Part shown: positions 17,426 through 25,879 of the stretch, one piece after another
Position numbering within the stretch: position 1 is the first letter of the stretch
Layout of the letters: each line of letters opens with the position of its first letter
Source: Flavobacteriales bacterium
GTDB taxonomy: Bacteria > Bacteroidota > Bacteroidia > Flavobacteriales_D > Sanyastnellaceae
Reading direction: 5' to 3'
Length of the DNA stretch: 64,000 nucleotides
Assembly (NCBI GenBank): GCA_002863125.1
Contig: PKEB01000028.1
Coordinates: 1-64,000, forward strand
The notes under the pieces: model-generated
The model's input: only the letters and a program-made list of their open reading frames with translations
Told to the model about the DNA's origin: nothing
Database searches by the model: none
Made by a program: the position numbers and the translations under genes

Positions 17426-19014
17426 ATTGGAACGAAACCATCGCCGTGTGCCGGGATACCCAGCCCGCCGAGGAAGTCGCACTGATTTGTGGCGATCAAT
17501 TGAATGAACACCACAGTTGGATTGCGACCGGCCCCGTACCGACGCGGTTGTATGTGATGATGGAAATCCGCACGGAAACGGATTACGCTCGGCACCACAT
17601 CCAGAAGGTCGTGGCCTTTTTTGGTGCCATGCGGCTGTTTGCCCAACGACTCCACGAGCTGGGGCATCGCGTCCATTACCTCGCGCTCGACAACCCGGAT
17701 AACGAACAGTCCTTCGCCGCAAACGTCCACCATGTAGCTGCGCACGTAGGCGCCCGCCGCTTCATGTGGCAGAAGCCGGATGAGTACCGCTTGGATGAAG
17801 CCCTGAAGGCGCTGGCGGCCGAGTGCGAAGCAAAGGGCATGGAAACAGAATGCGCTGACACGGAGCATTTCTACACCCACCGAACGGAATTGGCCGATTT
17901 CTTCAAAGGCAAAAAGACGTACCGGCTGGAGAATTTTTACCGGGCAATGCGGGCCAAGCACACTGTGCTGATGGGTGCCCTCGGAGAACCGGAAGGCGGG
18001 CAATGGAATTTTGACGCCAACAACCGCCAGAAGCTGCCTAAGTACCACGTGATTCCGCCGCCCAAATTGTACCACCGAGACGTAGCCGCACTCCAGGCGA
18101 TGCTCGAAGCCGGTGGTGTCGAGACGACCGGTCAGCTCGATGGGGCCTCATGGGGTTGGCCGCTGACACGGGAAGAGGGGTTGGATTTGCTCGATTATTT
18201 CGTCGATGTGTTGTTGCCGCATTTTGGGGATTACCAGGATGCCTTGACACCCGACAGTTGGAGCGTGTACCACAGCCGTCTGAGTTTTGTGATGAACACC
18301 AAACTGCTCAGTCCCGATGAGGTGAACCGGGCAGTGGAACAGGCGTGGCGCTCCAATCCCGAACGTGTCAGCATCTCCCAAGCGGAAGGATTCATTCGGC
18401 AGATCCTCGGATGGCGCGAGTACATGCGCGGCGTCTACTGGGCGCACATGCCCGAATACGCCGAGCTCAATTTCTTCGAACACACCCGGCCATTGCCGAA
18501 TTGGTTCTGGACAGGGGAGACGAAGATGGCGTGCCTTTCGCATGCCGTTGAGCAAACCATGGAGCACGCGTATGCCCACCACATCCAACGCCTGATGGTC
18601 ACAGGCAACTTCGCCTTACTGGCGGGCATTGATCCCGATGAGATCGACGGCTGGTACCTCGGGGTGTACATCGATGCGCTCGAATGGGTGGAAATCACGA
18701 ATACCCGCGGCATGAGCCAATTTGCCGACGGCGGCATCGTGGGATCTAAGCCCTACGTGAGCAGCGCCCAGTACATCAAAAAAATGGGCCCGTACTGCAA
18801 AGGCTGCCATTACAAAGCCGATGTCAAGACCGGCGAGGAGGCCTGCCCGTTCAATGGGCTGTACTGGCATTTCCACGTGCGCAACCGCACCAAACTCGAG
18901 CGCAATCCGCGCATTGGTATGGCCTACCGCACGTGGGACAAGATGGCGCCGGAAAAGCAGCAAGCATTGCTGGAGACCGCCGAAATGAATCTGAACCGAA
19001 TTGAAGAATTGTGA
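17422..19014 (+). CDS. iron-sulfur (6-4) photolyase / bacterial cryptochrome (PhrB/FeS-BCP family)
   Basis: FAD- and [4Fe-4S]-containing photolyase of the prokaryotic (6-4) type, which repairs UV-induced (6-4) pyrimidine photoproducts with blue light. Cys371, Cys459, Cys462 and Cys475 have the same spacings (88, 3 and 13) as the four cluster cysteines I recall for Agrobacterium PhrB. The FAD-domain block AHHIQRLMVTGNFALLAGI and WVEITNTRGMSQFADGGI are family hallmarks. The ATG at 17422 (530 residues) overlaps the DUF2256 stop; a GTG at 17401 is the only earlier option. The next photolyase starts at its stop codon. Confidence 0.93.
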   Translation: MNWNETIAVCRDTQPAEEVALICGDQLNEHHSWIATGPVPTRLYVMMEIRTETDYARHHIQKVVAFFGAMRLFAQRLHELGHRVHYLALDNPDNEQSFAANVHHVAAHVGARRFMWQKPDEYRLDEALKALAAECEAKGMETECADTEHFYTHRTELADFFKGKKTYRLENFYRAMRAKHTVLMGALGEPEGGQWNFDANNRQKLPKYHVIPPPKLYHRDVAALQAMLEAGGVETTGQLDGASWGWPLTREEGLDLLDYFVDVLLPHFGDYQDALTPDSWSVYHSRLSFVMNTKLLSPDEVNRAVEQAWRSNPERVSISQAEGFIRQILGWREYMRGVYWAHMPEYAELNFFEHTRPLPNWFWTGETKMACLSHAVEQTMEHAYAHHIQRLMVTGNFALLAGIDPDEIDGWYLGVYIDALEWVEITNTRGMSQFADGGIVGSKPYVSSAQYIKKMGPYCKGCHYKADVKTGEEACPFNGLYWHFHVRNRTKLERNPRIGMAYRTWDKMAPEKQQALLETAEMNLNRIEEL

Positions 19015-20315
19015 TGCGAGCACTGTATTGGTTTCGAGAAGACTTGCGGCTGGAAGACAACCCTGCCTTGACGGCCCTCTGTGCGGATGCGGACGAGGCG
19101 GTTTTTGCCTTCGTGCAGCCGGACACGGCGGCTTGGAGCCGGAGCCCCGAGCGCATGGGCGGACACCGTTCGCGCTTCATGGCGGAGAGCGTGATGGCCT
19201 TGGACCAGGCGCTCAGGGAACACGGCAACCAGCTCGTGGTGCTGCACGGTGATCCGGACGCTGCTGTGGTGGAGGCTGTGCGGCAATGGGGCTGCCAAGC
19301 GGTGTATTCGCAGCGCTGCCACACGCATGAGGAGGAGGTTTCCGCGGCGAAAGTGGCCGATGCGCTGCCCCATTATACAGTCGAAGGTGCCACCTTGGTG
19401 CACCCCGACGATTTGCCTTTCGATGTGGAGGATTTGCCTGAAATTTTTACCCGCTTCCGCAAAAAGGTGGAAAAAGGTGGGCTGCGTGTCCGGGACCTCC
19501 AACCCGTTCCTGAAATCCCACCGCCTCCGAGCGATATGCCCGATGAGCCGCTGGATTTCGACATCCCGGAACGGATGGGCGGCTTGCCCAAGACCACGAT
19601 GCACTTTGATGGCGGCGCGGAAGCCGGCATGAAGCGCTTGCGGCATTATTTCTGGGGAACGCGCGCGCTCAGTGAATACAAGAAGACCCGCAACGGCATG
19701 ATGGGGTGGGATTACTCGAGCAAATTCAGTCCGTGGTTGGCATGGGGCTGTTTGAGCGCGCGAACAATCTACCACGCGGTGTTGGATTACGAGGACGACG
19801 TCGAGAGCAATGAGAGCACGTACTGGTTGATTTTTGAACTGTTGTGGCGCGACTACTTCCGGTTCATTGCGATGCAGCACGGAGACCGCATCTGGCATGA
19901 AACCGGCCTGAAAGATGCCCCGCGCAATCCGGTGACTCACCACCCGTTGCAGTGGAAGAATTGGTGCACTGGCAACACGAAGAGCGCCTACGTCAACGCG
20001 AACATGCACGAATTGCGGCTCACGGGCTTCATGTCCAACCGCGGCAGGCAAAACGTCGCCTCGTACGCCATCCACGATATGGGGTTGGACTGGCGCGCGT
20101 GCGCAGCGTGGTTTGAACGTTGGCTAATTGACTTCGACCCATGCAGCAACACGGGCAATTGGCTCTACGTGGCCGGCATCGGGAACGACCCCCGTCCGCA
20201 ACGCAAATTCGATGTGGATTGGCAGGCTGAACGCTATGACCCGGACGGGGTATTCCAGCGCCACTGGAACCGGCTGGGCGAAAAATTTCCGTGCGATCCA
20301 GACGCCGTGTCATGA
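19014..20315 (+). CDS. DASH-type cryptochrome / deoxyribodipyrimidine photolyase
   Basis: A 433-residue photolyase/cryptochrome protein. The N-terminal alpha/beta domain begins ALYWFREDLRLEDNPAL; the helical FAD domain follows from about residue 215, with FSPWLAWGCLSAR, ELLWRDYFRF and the conserved MSNRGRQNVASYAIHD plus DPCSNTGNWLY. The overall pattern fits CRY-DASH, which repairs cyclobutane dimers mostly in single-stranded DNA. The start codon overlaps the stop of the preceding photolyase (TGATG), and its own stop overlaps the next start, so four genes are chained by overlapping codons. Confidence 0.92.
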   Translation: MRALYWFREDLRLEDNPALTALCADADEAVFAFVQPDTAAWSRSPERMGGHRSRFMAESVMALDQALREHGNQLVVLHGDPDAAVVEAVRQWGCQAVYSQRCHTHEEEVSAAKVADALPHYTVEGATLVHPDDLPFDVEDLPEIFTRFRKKVEKGGLRVRDLQPVPEIPPPPSDMPDEPLDFDIPERMGGLPKTTMHFDGGAEAGMKRLRHYFWGTRALSEYKKTRNGMMGWDYSSKFSPWLAWGCLSARTIYHAVLDYEDDVESNESTYWLIFELLWRDYFRFIAMQHGDRIWHETGLKDAPRNPVTHHPLQWKNWCTGNTKSAYVNANMHELRLTGFMSNRGRQNVASYAIHDMGLDWRACAAWFERWLIDFDPCSNTGNWLYVAGIGNDPRPQRKFDVDWQAERYDPDGVFQRHWNRLGEKFPCDPDAVS

Positions 20316-20737
20316 TGTACTGGAACGTCACGTACAACGATCCGAATCGCTGGAAGGCGGTCTACGAGACGAGCGGCGGGCGACTGCCGCGGTGGCGTAG
20401 CGTACGCGAAACCTTCGCGGGATTGCCTGTTGGGTCCCCCAAGTTGGACTTGGTTCGCGTGGAGGGCATCACAGAATTACAGGAGTTGAGGAAGGACCTT
20501 TCCGAACGAACTGCCATCAACTTTTCGCGCACGGCTGCTGGATTGATTGCTTTCACCAAAGTCAGATTGGAGGTGTACGCCGTTCCTATGCGCTGGAGTG
20601 AGCAATTGATCTGTTCGCAGGAAGGGGCGCTGGTTGTGCAATTCCAACGCGGTGCCGAATCTGTACGGTTGCACATGCGAGGTTCTGCGTCGGCTGAGGC
20701 AAACTTCCGAGCGTGGTTTGCGCGCGCGGCGCAGTGA
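20312..20737 (+). CDS. uncharacterised protein coupled to photolyases
   Basis: A 141-residue soluble protein I do not recognise. It begins MMYWNVTYNDPNRW and is rich in Arg and Trp, with no signal peptide, membrane segment or obvious catalytic motif. Its ATG overlaps the CRY-DASH stop (ATGA), so it is the last member of the photolyase cassette. It ends 29 nt before the ppk1 start, and a ppk1 promoter lies in that gap. A DNA- or photolyase-related role is inferred only from position. Confidence 0.65.
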   Translation: MMYWNVTYNDPNRWKAVYETSGGRLPRWRSVRETFAGLPVGSPKLDLVRVEGITELQELRKDLSERTAINFSRTAAGLIAFTKVRLEVYAVPMRWSEQLICSQEGALVVQFQRGAESVRLHMRGSASAEANFRAWFARAAQ

Positions 20738-20754
20738 ATTCCATGTGCAGCGTT

Positions 20755-20762
20755 TACCTTCG
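20755..20762 (+). promoter_or_regulatory. -7-like box TACCTTCG, 4 nt before the ppk1 start
   Basis: TACCTTCG, then TTGC, then the ATG at 20767. The same 4-nt geometry as at seven other genes here supports this ATG over the in-frame ones at 20713 and 20743. No clear -33 TTG is seen. Confidence 0.5.
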
Positions 20763-20766
20763 TTGC

Positions 20767-22833
20767 ATGAACGCCGCAGCTCCTGAAATCCGCTACATCA
20801 ACCGCGAATTGAGTTGGCTTGCGTTCAACCACCGCGTGCTGCAAGAGGCCGAACGGGACGACAATCCCTTGGTGGAGCGTGTGCACTTCCTGGGACTCTT
20901 CTCGAACAACATGGACGAATTTTTCCGCGTGCGGGTGGCCAACCTGCAGCGTGCCTTGCTGGTCGATGAAAAGTCCACCACGACGCTGGGGTTCGGTGTG
21001 CGCGAAACACTGAGCCAAGTGGGCCAGCATGTCTTGGAGTTGCAAATCCAATACAACGAGGCCTACGAAACGGTGCTGGATGCAATGCGCGAAGCCAAAA
21101 TCCACATCTTAAACGAGGAAGAATACTCGGATGCGCAACGCGAGTTCGCCACGAATTACTTCAAGCAGCGCATCCGTGCGCACTTGGTGCCCATCATGAT
21201 CAGCGAAGAGCGTCCCTTCCCGGATTTGAAGGACGGCGTTGTGTACTTCGTTGTCGCCTTGACGGTGGATGGTTCACGTGGACTGGAGACCCAGTATGCC
21301 TTAATCCAGCTTCCGCAGCATTTACCGCGGTTTGTCATTTTGCCCTCGGCAGGGGATGGGCACAACGTCACGTTCATCGACGACGTCATTCGGAATGAAC
21401 TCGGCCGTGTGTTCAGCTTGTTCCGACCGGTGGAAGTGGTGGCACATACCATCAAGGTGACGCGTGACGCGGAAATCGACATGGACGATGACTTGGCCAC
21501 CTCGCTGATGGACAAGATGTCCGCAGGCATTGCCGCCCGGAAAAAGGGAGATTTCGTGCGTGTGATTCACGACCGGGCGATGCCGGAAGCCATGTTGGAA
21601 GTGGTCAAACAACAACTCGAGTTGGGGGCTTCCGACAACCTAATTGCCGGCAGCCGTTATCACAACCGCAAGGACCTCATCAGTTTTCCAGAATTCGGAC
21701 GCGAAGACGCCGTTTTCCAACGCAGAAAACGCGTCCAGCATCCCCTTTTGAAAGGCAAGAGCAGCCTGATCCAGCAGGTGCTGCGCAAGGACGTTTTGCT
21801 GAATTATCCCTACCACGATTTTGGGCATGTCGTGGATTTGATGCGCGAGGCGGCGATTGACCCGGCGGTCGAATCCATTCACATCAACCTCTACCGCGTT
21901 GCGTACAATTCGCGCATCATCAACGCCCTGGTCAACGCAGCACACAACGGCAAAAAGGTCGTGGCGGTCATTGAACTTTATGCTCGTTTTGACGAAAAGA
22001 ACAACATCCGCGTGTCGAATGTCTTGCAGGAAGCCGGGATTCAGGTGGGTTTTGGGGTCACGGGATTGAAGGTGCACTCCAAGCTGTTTTTGATCACCCG
22101 CCGCCAAGGTGTCACGACCAACCGCGTCGCATACATCGGCACCGGCAATTTCCACGAGCAACGGGCCAAGGTGTTCTGCGACTTTGGTTACCTCACTTCC
22201 GAGGCGAGCATCACCCAGGAAGTAGCGGACCTCTTCAGTTTTTTTGCGCACAACTACGAGCGTCCTCGGTTCAAGCATTTGGTTGTGAGCCCGTACACGA
22301 CGCGCACCCGCTTTGCCCAATTGGTTCGGCAGGAAATAAAGCACGTCAAAGCCGGACGAAAAGGTCGAATCATCCTGAAGCTCAACAACCTCGTGGATGC
22401 CGCGATGATCGAATTGTTCTATGGAGCGAGCCAGGCGGGGGTGAAAGTGGATTTGATTGTCCGAGGCATCTGCTCGCTGAAGCAGAGGGTGGAAGGATTG
22501 AGTGAAAACATCCGCGCGCGAAGCGTCGTTGGCCGCGACCTCGAACACGGACGGGTGCTGTACTTCGCCAACGACGGCGATTCGCTGTACTTCCTCAGTT
22601 CTGCCGATTGGATGAGCCGCAACCTCGATCGCCGCGTAGAGGTGAGCGTCCCCATTCGCGACCCGCAGTTGCAGGCGCAGGTTGGGGCCATGCTGGAGTT
22701 GCAGTTGAAGGACAACGTACGCGCCCGTAAATTGGACGTCCAACTCCGGAACAAGTTCGTCGCCGGTCGGTCCAAGCGCGTCAAGCTCGACTGCCAACAG
22801 GCACTGTATGAACGGTATTTGAACGAGAACTGA
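20767..22833 (+). CDS. ppk1: polyphosphate kinase 1
   Basis: Makes long-chain inorganic polyphosphate from ATP. The 688-residue protein has the N-terminal block YINRELSWLAFNHRVLQEA, the FSNNMDEFFRVR motif and two phospholipase-D-like catalytic halves. The phosphorylated-histidine context VHSKLFLI lies near residue 436, and GTGNFHEQRAK near 465 carries the second conserved His. The length agrees with the E. coli enzyme. It is followed after 1 base by ppx, forming a synthesis/degradation pair. Confidence 0.97.
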   Translation: MNAAAPEIRYINRELSWLAFNHRVLQEAERDDNPLVERVHFLGLFSNNMDEFFRVRVANLQRALLVDEKSTTTLGFGVRETLSQVGQHVLELQIQYNEAYETVLDAMREAKIHILNEEEYSDAQREFATNYFKQRIRAHLVPIMISEERPFPDLKDGVVYFVVALTVDGSRGLETQYALIQLPQHLPRFVILPSAGDGHNVTFIDDVIRNELGRVFSLFRPVEVVAHTIKVTRDAEIDMDDDLATSLMDKMSAGIAARKKGDFVRVIHDRAMPEAMLEVVKQQLELGASDNLIAGSRYHNRKDLISFPEFGREDAVFQRRKRVQHPLLKGKSSLIQQVLRKDVLLNYPYHDFGHVVDLMREAAIDPAVESIHINLYRVAYNSRIINALVNAAHNGKKVVAVIELYARFDEKNNIRVSNVLQEAGIQVGFGVTGLKVHSKLFLITRRQGVTTNRVAYIGTGNFHEQRAKVFCDFGYLTSEASITQEVADLFSFFAHNYERPRFKHLVVSPYTTRTRFAQLVRQEIKHVKAGRKGRIILKLNNLVDAAMIELFYGASQAGVKVDLIVRGICSLKQRVEGLSENIRARSVVGRDLEHGRVLYFANDGDSLYFLSSADWMSRNLDRRVEVSVPIRDPQLQAQVGAMLELQLKDNVRARKLDVQLRNKFVAGRSKRVKLDCQQALYERYLNEN

Positions 22834-22834
22834 C

Positions 22835-23737
22835 ATGGACAAGTCGAAGTCATCCAACAGTAAGCGTTACGCCGCCATTGACGTCGGTTCCAACGCTGTC
22901 CGGCTGCTCGTCAAGGAATTGGTTTGGTCGGCGGGAAAGGTTGCGCATGAAGAAGTCGTCGCCTATTACCGAGTGCCGCTCCGATTGGGGGCCAAAGTGT
23001 TCAATTCTGGTCAGCTTTCCGAGGCGGCAATGGATGACCTGGCAAGGGTCATGCAAGCGTTCAAGCTGTTGATGGACGTGCAGGGTGTGGTCCGATTCCG
23101 GGCGTGTGCCACCAGTGCGCTGCGCACAGCGGAAAACCGGGACCGCGTCATCCAACAGGTGGCCGAGGTGTCAGGCATCGAGATTGAACTGATTCCCGGA
23201 AAAGAGGAGGCGGATTTGATCCTGAGCAACTTCGCGAACAACCGCTGGAGCGAAGAATCCAATTTACTGTGCATCGACGTGGGCGGTGGCTCAACCGAGC
23301 TTTCGGTATTGAGGCACGGGATGTGCACCGCGCGCAAGAGTTTCAAACTCGGCGCCGTTCGCATGCTCAAGGATGCCGTAGACGCTGACGAGTGGAAACG
23401 CCTCAAGAAGTTCATCGACAAACAGGTGGAGCGAAAAGACCTGACCGTGGTCGGTACCGGCGGCAACATCAACCGTTACCACAAGGTGGCCCGCATCAAA
23501 AAAAGCAAGCCATTGCCGCTCGAGACGCTCGAAAAGTGGGTTGAACGAATCAAAGAGGTGCCCGTACAGCAGCGCTCGCAAACGTTCGGATTCAAGCACA
23601 ACCGGTCGGACGTAATTGTGCCCGCAGGCGTGATCTACCGCAGCATCATGAGCTTAGCCGGTGCACAGGAGATTTACGTCCCGAAGGTGGGGCTCTCTGA
23701 CGGCATCATCCTTCAGTTGGCTGAAGCCGACCGGTGA
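22835..23737 (+). CDS. ppx: Ppx/GppA-family exopolyphosphatase
   Basis: Hydrolyses polyphosphate from the ends (or pppGpp in GppA relatives). The actin-like ATPase fold shows AAIDVGSNAVRLLV at the N-terminus, then FRACATSALRTAENRD, LCIDVGGGSTELSVL and VVGTGGNINRY. At 300 residues it has only the two-lobed catalytic core and lacks the C-terminal extension of the E. coli enzyme. It begins one base after the ppk1 stop, so the two are cotranscribed. Which substrate it prefers cannot be decided from sequence. Confidence 0.92.
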   Translation: MDKSKSSNSKRYAAIDVGSNAVRLLVKELVWSAGKVAHEEVVAYYRVPLRLGAKVFNSGQLSEAAMDDLARVMQAFKLLMDVQGVVRFRACATSALRTAENRDRVIQQVAEVSGIEIELIPGKEEADLILSNFANNRWSEESNLLCIDVGGGSTELSVLRHGMCTARKSFKLGAVRMLKDAVDADEWKRLKKFIDKQVERKDLTVVGTGGNINRYHKVARIKKSKPLPLETLEKWVERIKEVPVQQRSQTFGFKHNRSDVIVPAGVIYRSIMSLAGAQEIYVPKVGLSDGIILQLAEADR

Positions 23738-23752
23738 AGCAGAAAGCGAGGG

Positions 23753-25213
23753 TTACTTCAGATTTTCCGAAAGGAACTTGTCCACTTGGAAGTAGCGCTT
23801 GGGCTTGAGGACAATTTGCCCCTCCTTGTCCAACAAGAAGTAGGTCGGAGTGGCCGTCACCTTGTATTCGGAGACGACCGGGCTGTTCCAAGCCTGCAAT
23901 TGACTCACGTTGGGCCACGTCATGCCGTTGTCGTTGATCGCCTTCTCCCACGTATTGCGGACCTGGTCTAAACTGACGCCGACGATCTCAAACCCTTTGT
24001 AGCCGTACTTGGCGTAAACGGGACCGAGGTTGGGAATTTCCTGTTCACACTTGTGGCACCACGATGCCCAGAACATGAGCAGCGTGTACTCGTTTTGGGC
24101 GCACGTCTCGTATAAATCAAGGGTGCCACCGTCCCACTTGTCGATTTGGAAATTTGGTGGAGTCTTGCCCAGTTGCAAATTGATGATGCCTTGGGCCCGG
24201 ATGCGGATGGCGTCGCTCAAGTCCGCGCCGCAGTCTTCATCGAAGATGTAGTTGTCCAAGATGTACTGGCAAATCGTCTCTTTGCCCGTATTGTAGAAGC
24301 CGTCCAACATGGTGTAGAGGACGCTTTCCAACGCCACCGGATTGGGCTCAAAGTGTGCCTTGACAATGTCGATGCAGGCGAGGAAGCCGCTGTCCGTCCC
24401 GCCGCTGAACGTGCGCATCATGTTCTGGACCCGGTCGCTGATGGCCAGCGAACGCACAGCGCTGTTGTCCAGCGGATCGATGTCCTCGAAGAACCGGCCT
24501 TGGTTGTTGGGGTATTTGGGGTTTTTCCAACCGAGGTACTTGGCCAAGTAGGTGCCGGGGTATTGGTCCATCAGTGCGTGTTGCTGATCGACCAACTCGG
24601 CCTGCTTCTGCTTGATTTGCTCTTCGATTCGGGCGCGGAAGGCGCCGGCGTCTTTGATGCTGCTGCGGAGTTTGCGTACCTCGCTGTTGTTGGTGTTCTC
24701 CATGGACTGGTAGGCAAACCATCCGGTGTTTTCCGTTGAGTTGCCGGCAGACTTATTGGCCGACAAACGAGACGAATTGAACGTCAGTTCCACGTCCGGC
24801 TCGTCGGGGTTGAGGATGATGTCGGTGGCGTTGGTCTCACCGTTGAGGCTGATTTTGTAAAACCCGCGGCTGACTTCGATTTCGCCAAAATCAAACGCGC
24901 GATTCGAGAGGCGGGTTTTGGCTACCTCAATCGTGTTTCGGCCCTCTGATTCGTACAATGTGACCTCACCGCCGGAAGGTTGATTGATGGTTCCGTGCAC
25001 CCAAACCATGCCTGTCTTGTCGCCGCGGTTGGCGTCATTGATGCCGTCCTTGTAGAGGGGTGAAATGGCATCGGATTGCTGTGCTTCAGTCGCTGTCGGG
25101 GCCGCACTCGTTGTCGCCGCTGCCGGGGCTTTTTCAGCTTTGGGAGCGGCGTCTCCACAGGCATTAAGCGCGGCTCCAGTCATCAAAATCGTTGCAAACG
25201 AAATCATCTTCAT
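23753..25213 (-). CDS. TlpA-family thioredoxin-like lipoprotein with DUF4369-type N-domain
   Basis: Envelope redox protein. A lipoprotein signal (lipobox LNAC near residue 19) anchors it. An acidic, Ala-rich linker and a DUF4369-like beta domain follow (from about residue 65, MVWVHGTINQPSGGEVTLY), then a helical middle, then a thioredoxin domain from about residue 360 with the active site WASWCHKCEQE. Bacteroidota have many such proteins, thought to reduce disulfides in the periplasm. A 19-nt inverted repeat sits in its leader. It converges with ppx, 15 bases apart. Confidence 0.88.
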   Translation of the reverse strand: MKMISFATILMTGAALNACGDAAPKAEKAPAAATTSAAPTATEAQQSDAISPLYKDGINDANRGDKTGMVWVHGTINQPSGGEVTLYESEGRNTIEVAKTRLSNRAFDFGEIEVSRGFYKISLNGETNATDIILNPDEPDVELTFNSSRLSANKSAGNSTENTGWFAYQSMENTNNSEVRKLRSSIKDAGAFRARIEEQIKQKQAELVDQQHALMDQYPGTYLAKYLGWKNPKYPNNQGRFFEDIDPLDNSAVRSLAISDRVQNMMRTFSGGTDSGFLACIDIVKAHFEPNPVALESVLYTMLDGFYNTGKETICQYILDNYIFDEDCGADLSDAIRIRAQGIINLQLGKTPPNFQIDKWDGGTLDLYETCAQNEYTLLMFWASWCHKCEQEIPNLGPVYAKYGYKGFEIVGVSLDQVRNTWEKAINDNGMTWPNVSQLQAWNSPVVSEYKVTATPTYFLLDKEGQIVLKPKRYFQVDKFLSENLK

Positions 25214-25217
25214 CGGG

Positions 25218-25240
25218 TTTGAGGTTTTGCCTCAAATTTA
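25218..25240 (-). promoter_or_regulatory. -7 box TAAATTTG overlapping an inverted repeat
   Basis: On the minus strand TAAATTTG (25233-25240) fits the TAnnTTTG consensus and lies 19 nt before the ATG at 25213. Between box and start, TTTGAGG and CCTCAAA form a perfect 7-bp inverted repeat with a 5-nt spacer (25218-25236), sharing TTTG with the box. It could be an operator or a leader hairpin. Confidence 0.45.
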
Positions 25241-25312
25241 ACAAGGGAAAGCCAAGAAGCCGAGGGAGAAGTCCTTTGTTGACGTATCTTCACTTTTTGC
25301 AGAATTCGAGAA

Positions 25313-25879
25313 ATGGACAAAGGAACGGCACTTACACTGCTCGGTTTGAACGACACCGTTGAGCAAGAGGAGATCATGGAACGACTCGATGCAGAGGCGT
25401 TTGCTGTGCGGGACCACTTCATGCGGCAGCCGGTCATCCCGACCTTGTTTCGCTCCCGCGTGAACCGGCTTGTGGAGCTGAGTGATGTCGGACGCGTGTT
25501 GGATGTGAAGCCCCTTGGGGCACCGGTTGATTTGCCCACGCTACTGGCTTCGGGCGAAAACTTTGTCCTGCTCGTGCGCAACCACGTTGAAAACATTCGC
25601 CGCCTGCGTACAGCCATGGCAGCCACGCTGGACCCGGATGTCTTGGTGCGGTTTGGCAACACCCTGTGCAACCTGCAAGTTCGGTACATGGAGCAATTCC
25701 TCGTGCTGTCCTTGGACGTCGCAGGCCAGGCCATTCACGAGGCCCCTGTGCCTGCGCGCGACGAAGCCGATTGGCAGCAGCTGCTCGAGTCGATTGGGTC
25801 GTCCGAAAAATGGGCCGAAGTCCTCATTGCGAAGGAGCGCGCCCGCATGGCGCAAATTCTCGAGCGCGAGGTCAGCTGA
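25313..25879 (+). CDS. uncharacterised protein
   Basis: A 188-residue soluble protein I do not recognise. It is mostly predicted helix, with no signal peptide or membrane span. It begins MDKGTALTLLGLNDTVEQEE, where the LGL-x-x-TVEQEEIMERLDAEAF stretch resembles a small helical (J-domain-like or winged) N-terminal segment. Its stop is immediately next to the stop of the convergent permease gene. AGAATTCG four nt before the ATG, with TTG 19 nt further up, resembles the promoter pattern seen at other genes. Confidence 0.65.
   Translation: MDKGTALTLLGLNDTVEQEEIMERLDAEAFAVRDHFMRQPVIPTLFRSRVNRLVELSDVGRVLDVKPLGAPVDLPTLLASGENFVLLVRNHVENIRRLRTAMAATLDPDVLVRFGNTLCNLQVRYMEQFLVLSLDVAGQAIHEAPVPARDEADWQQLLESIGSSEKWAEVLIAKERARMAQILEREVS

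Noticed and set aside
21640-22857. 405-codon frame on the minus strand
   Set aside because: Antisense to ppk1, which is unambiguous. Long antisense frames are common at this base composition.
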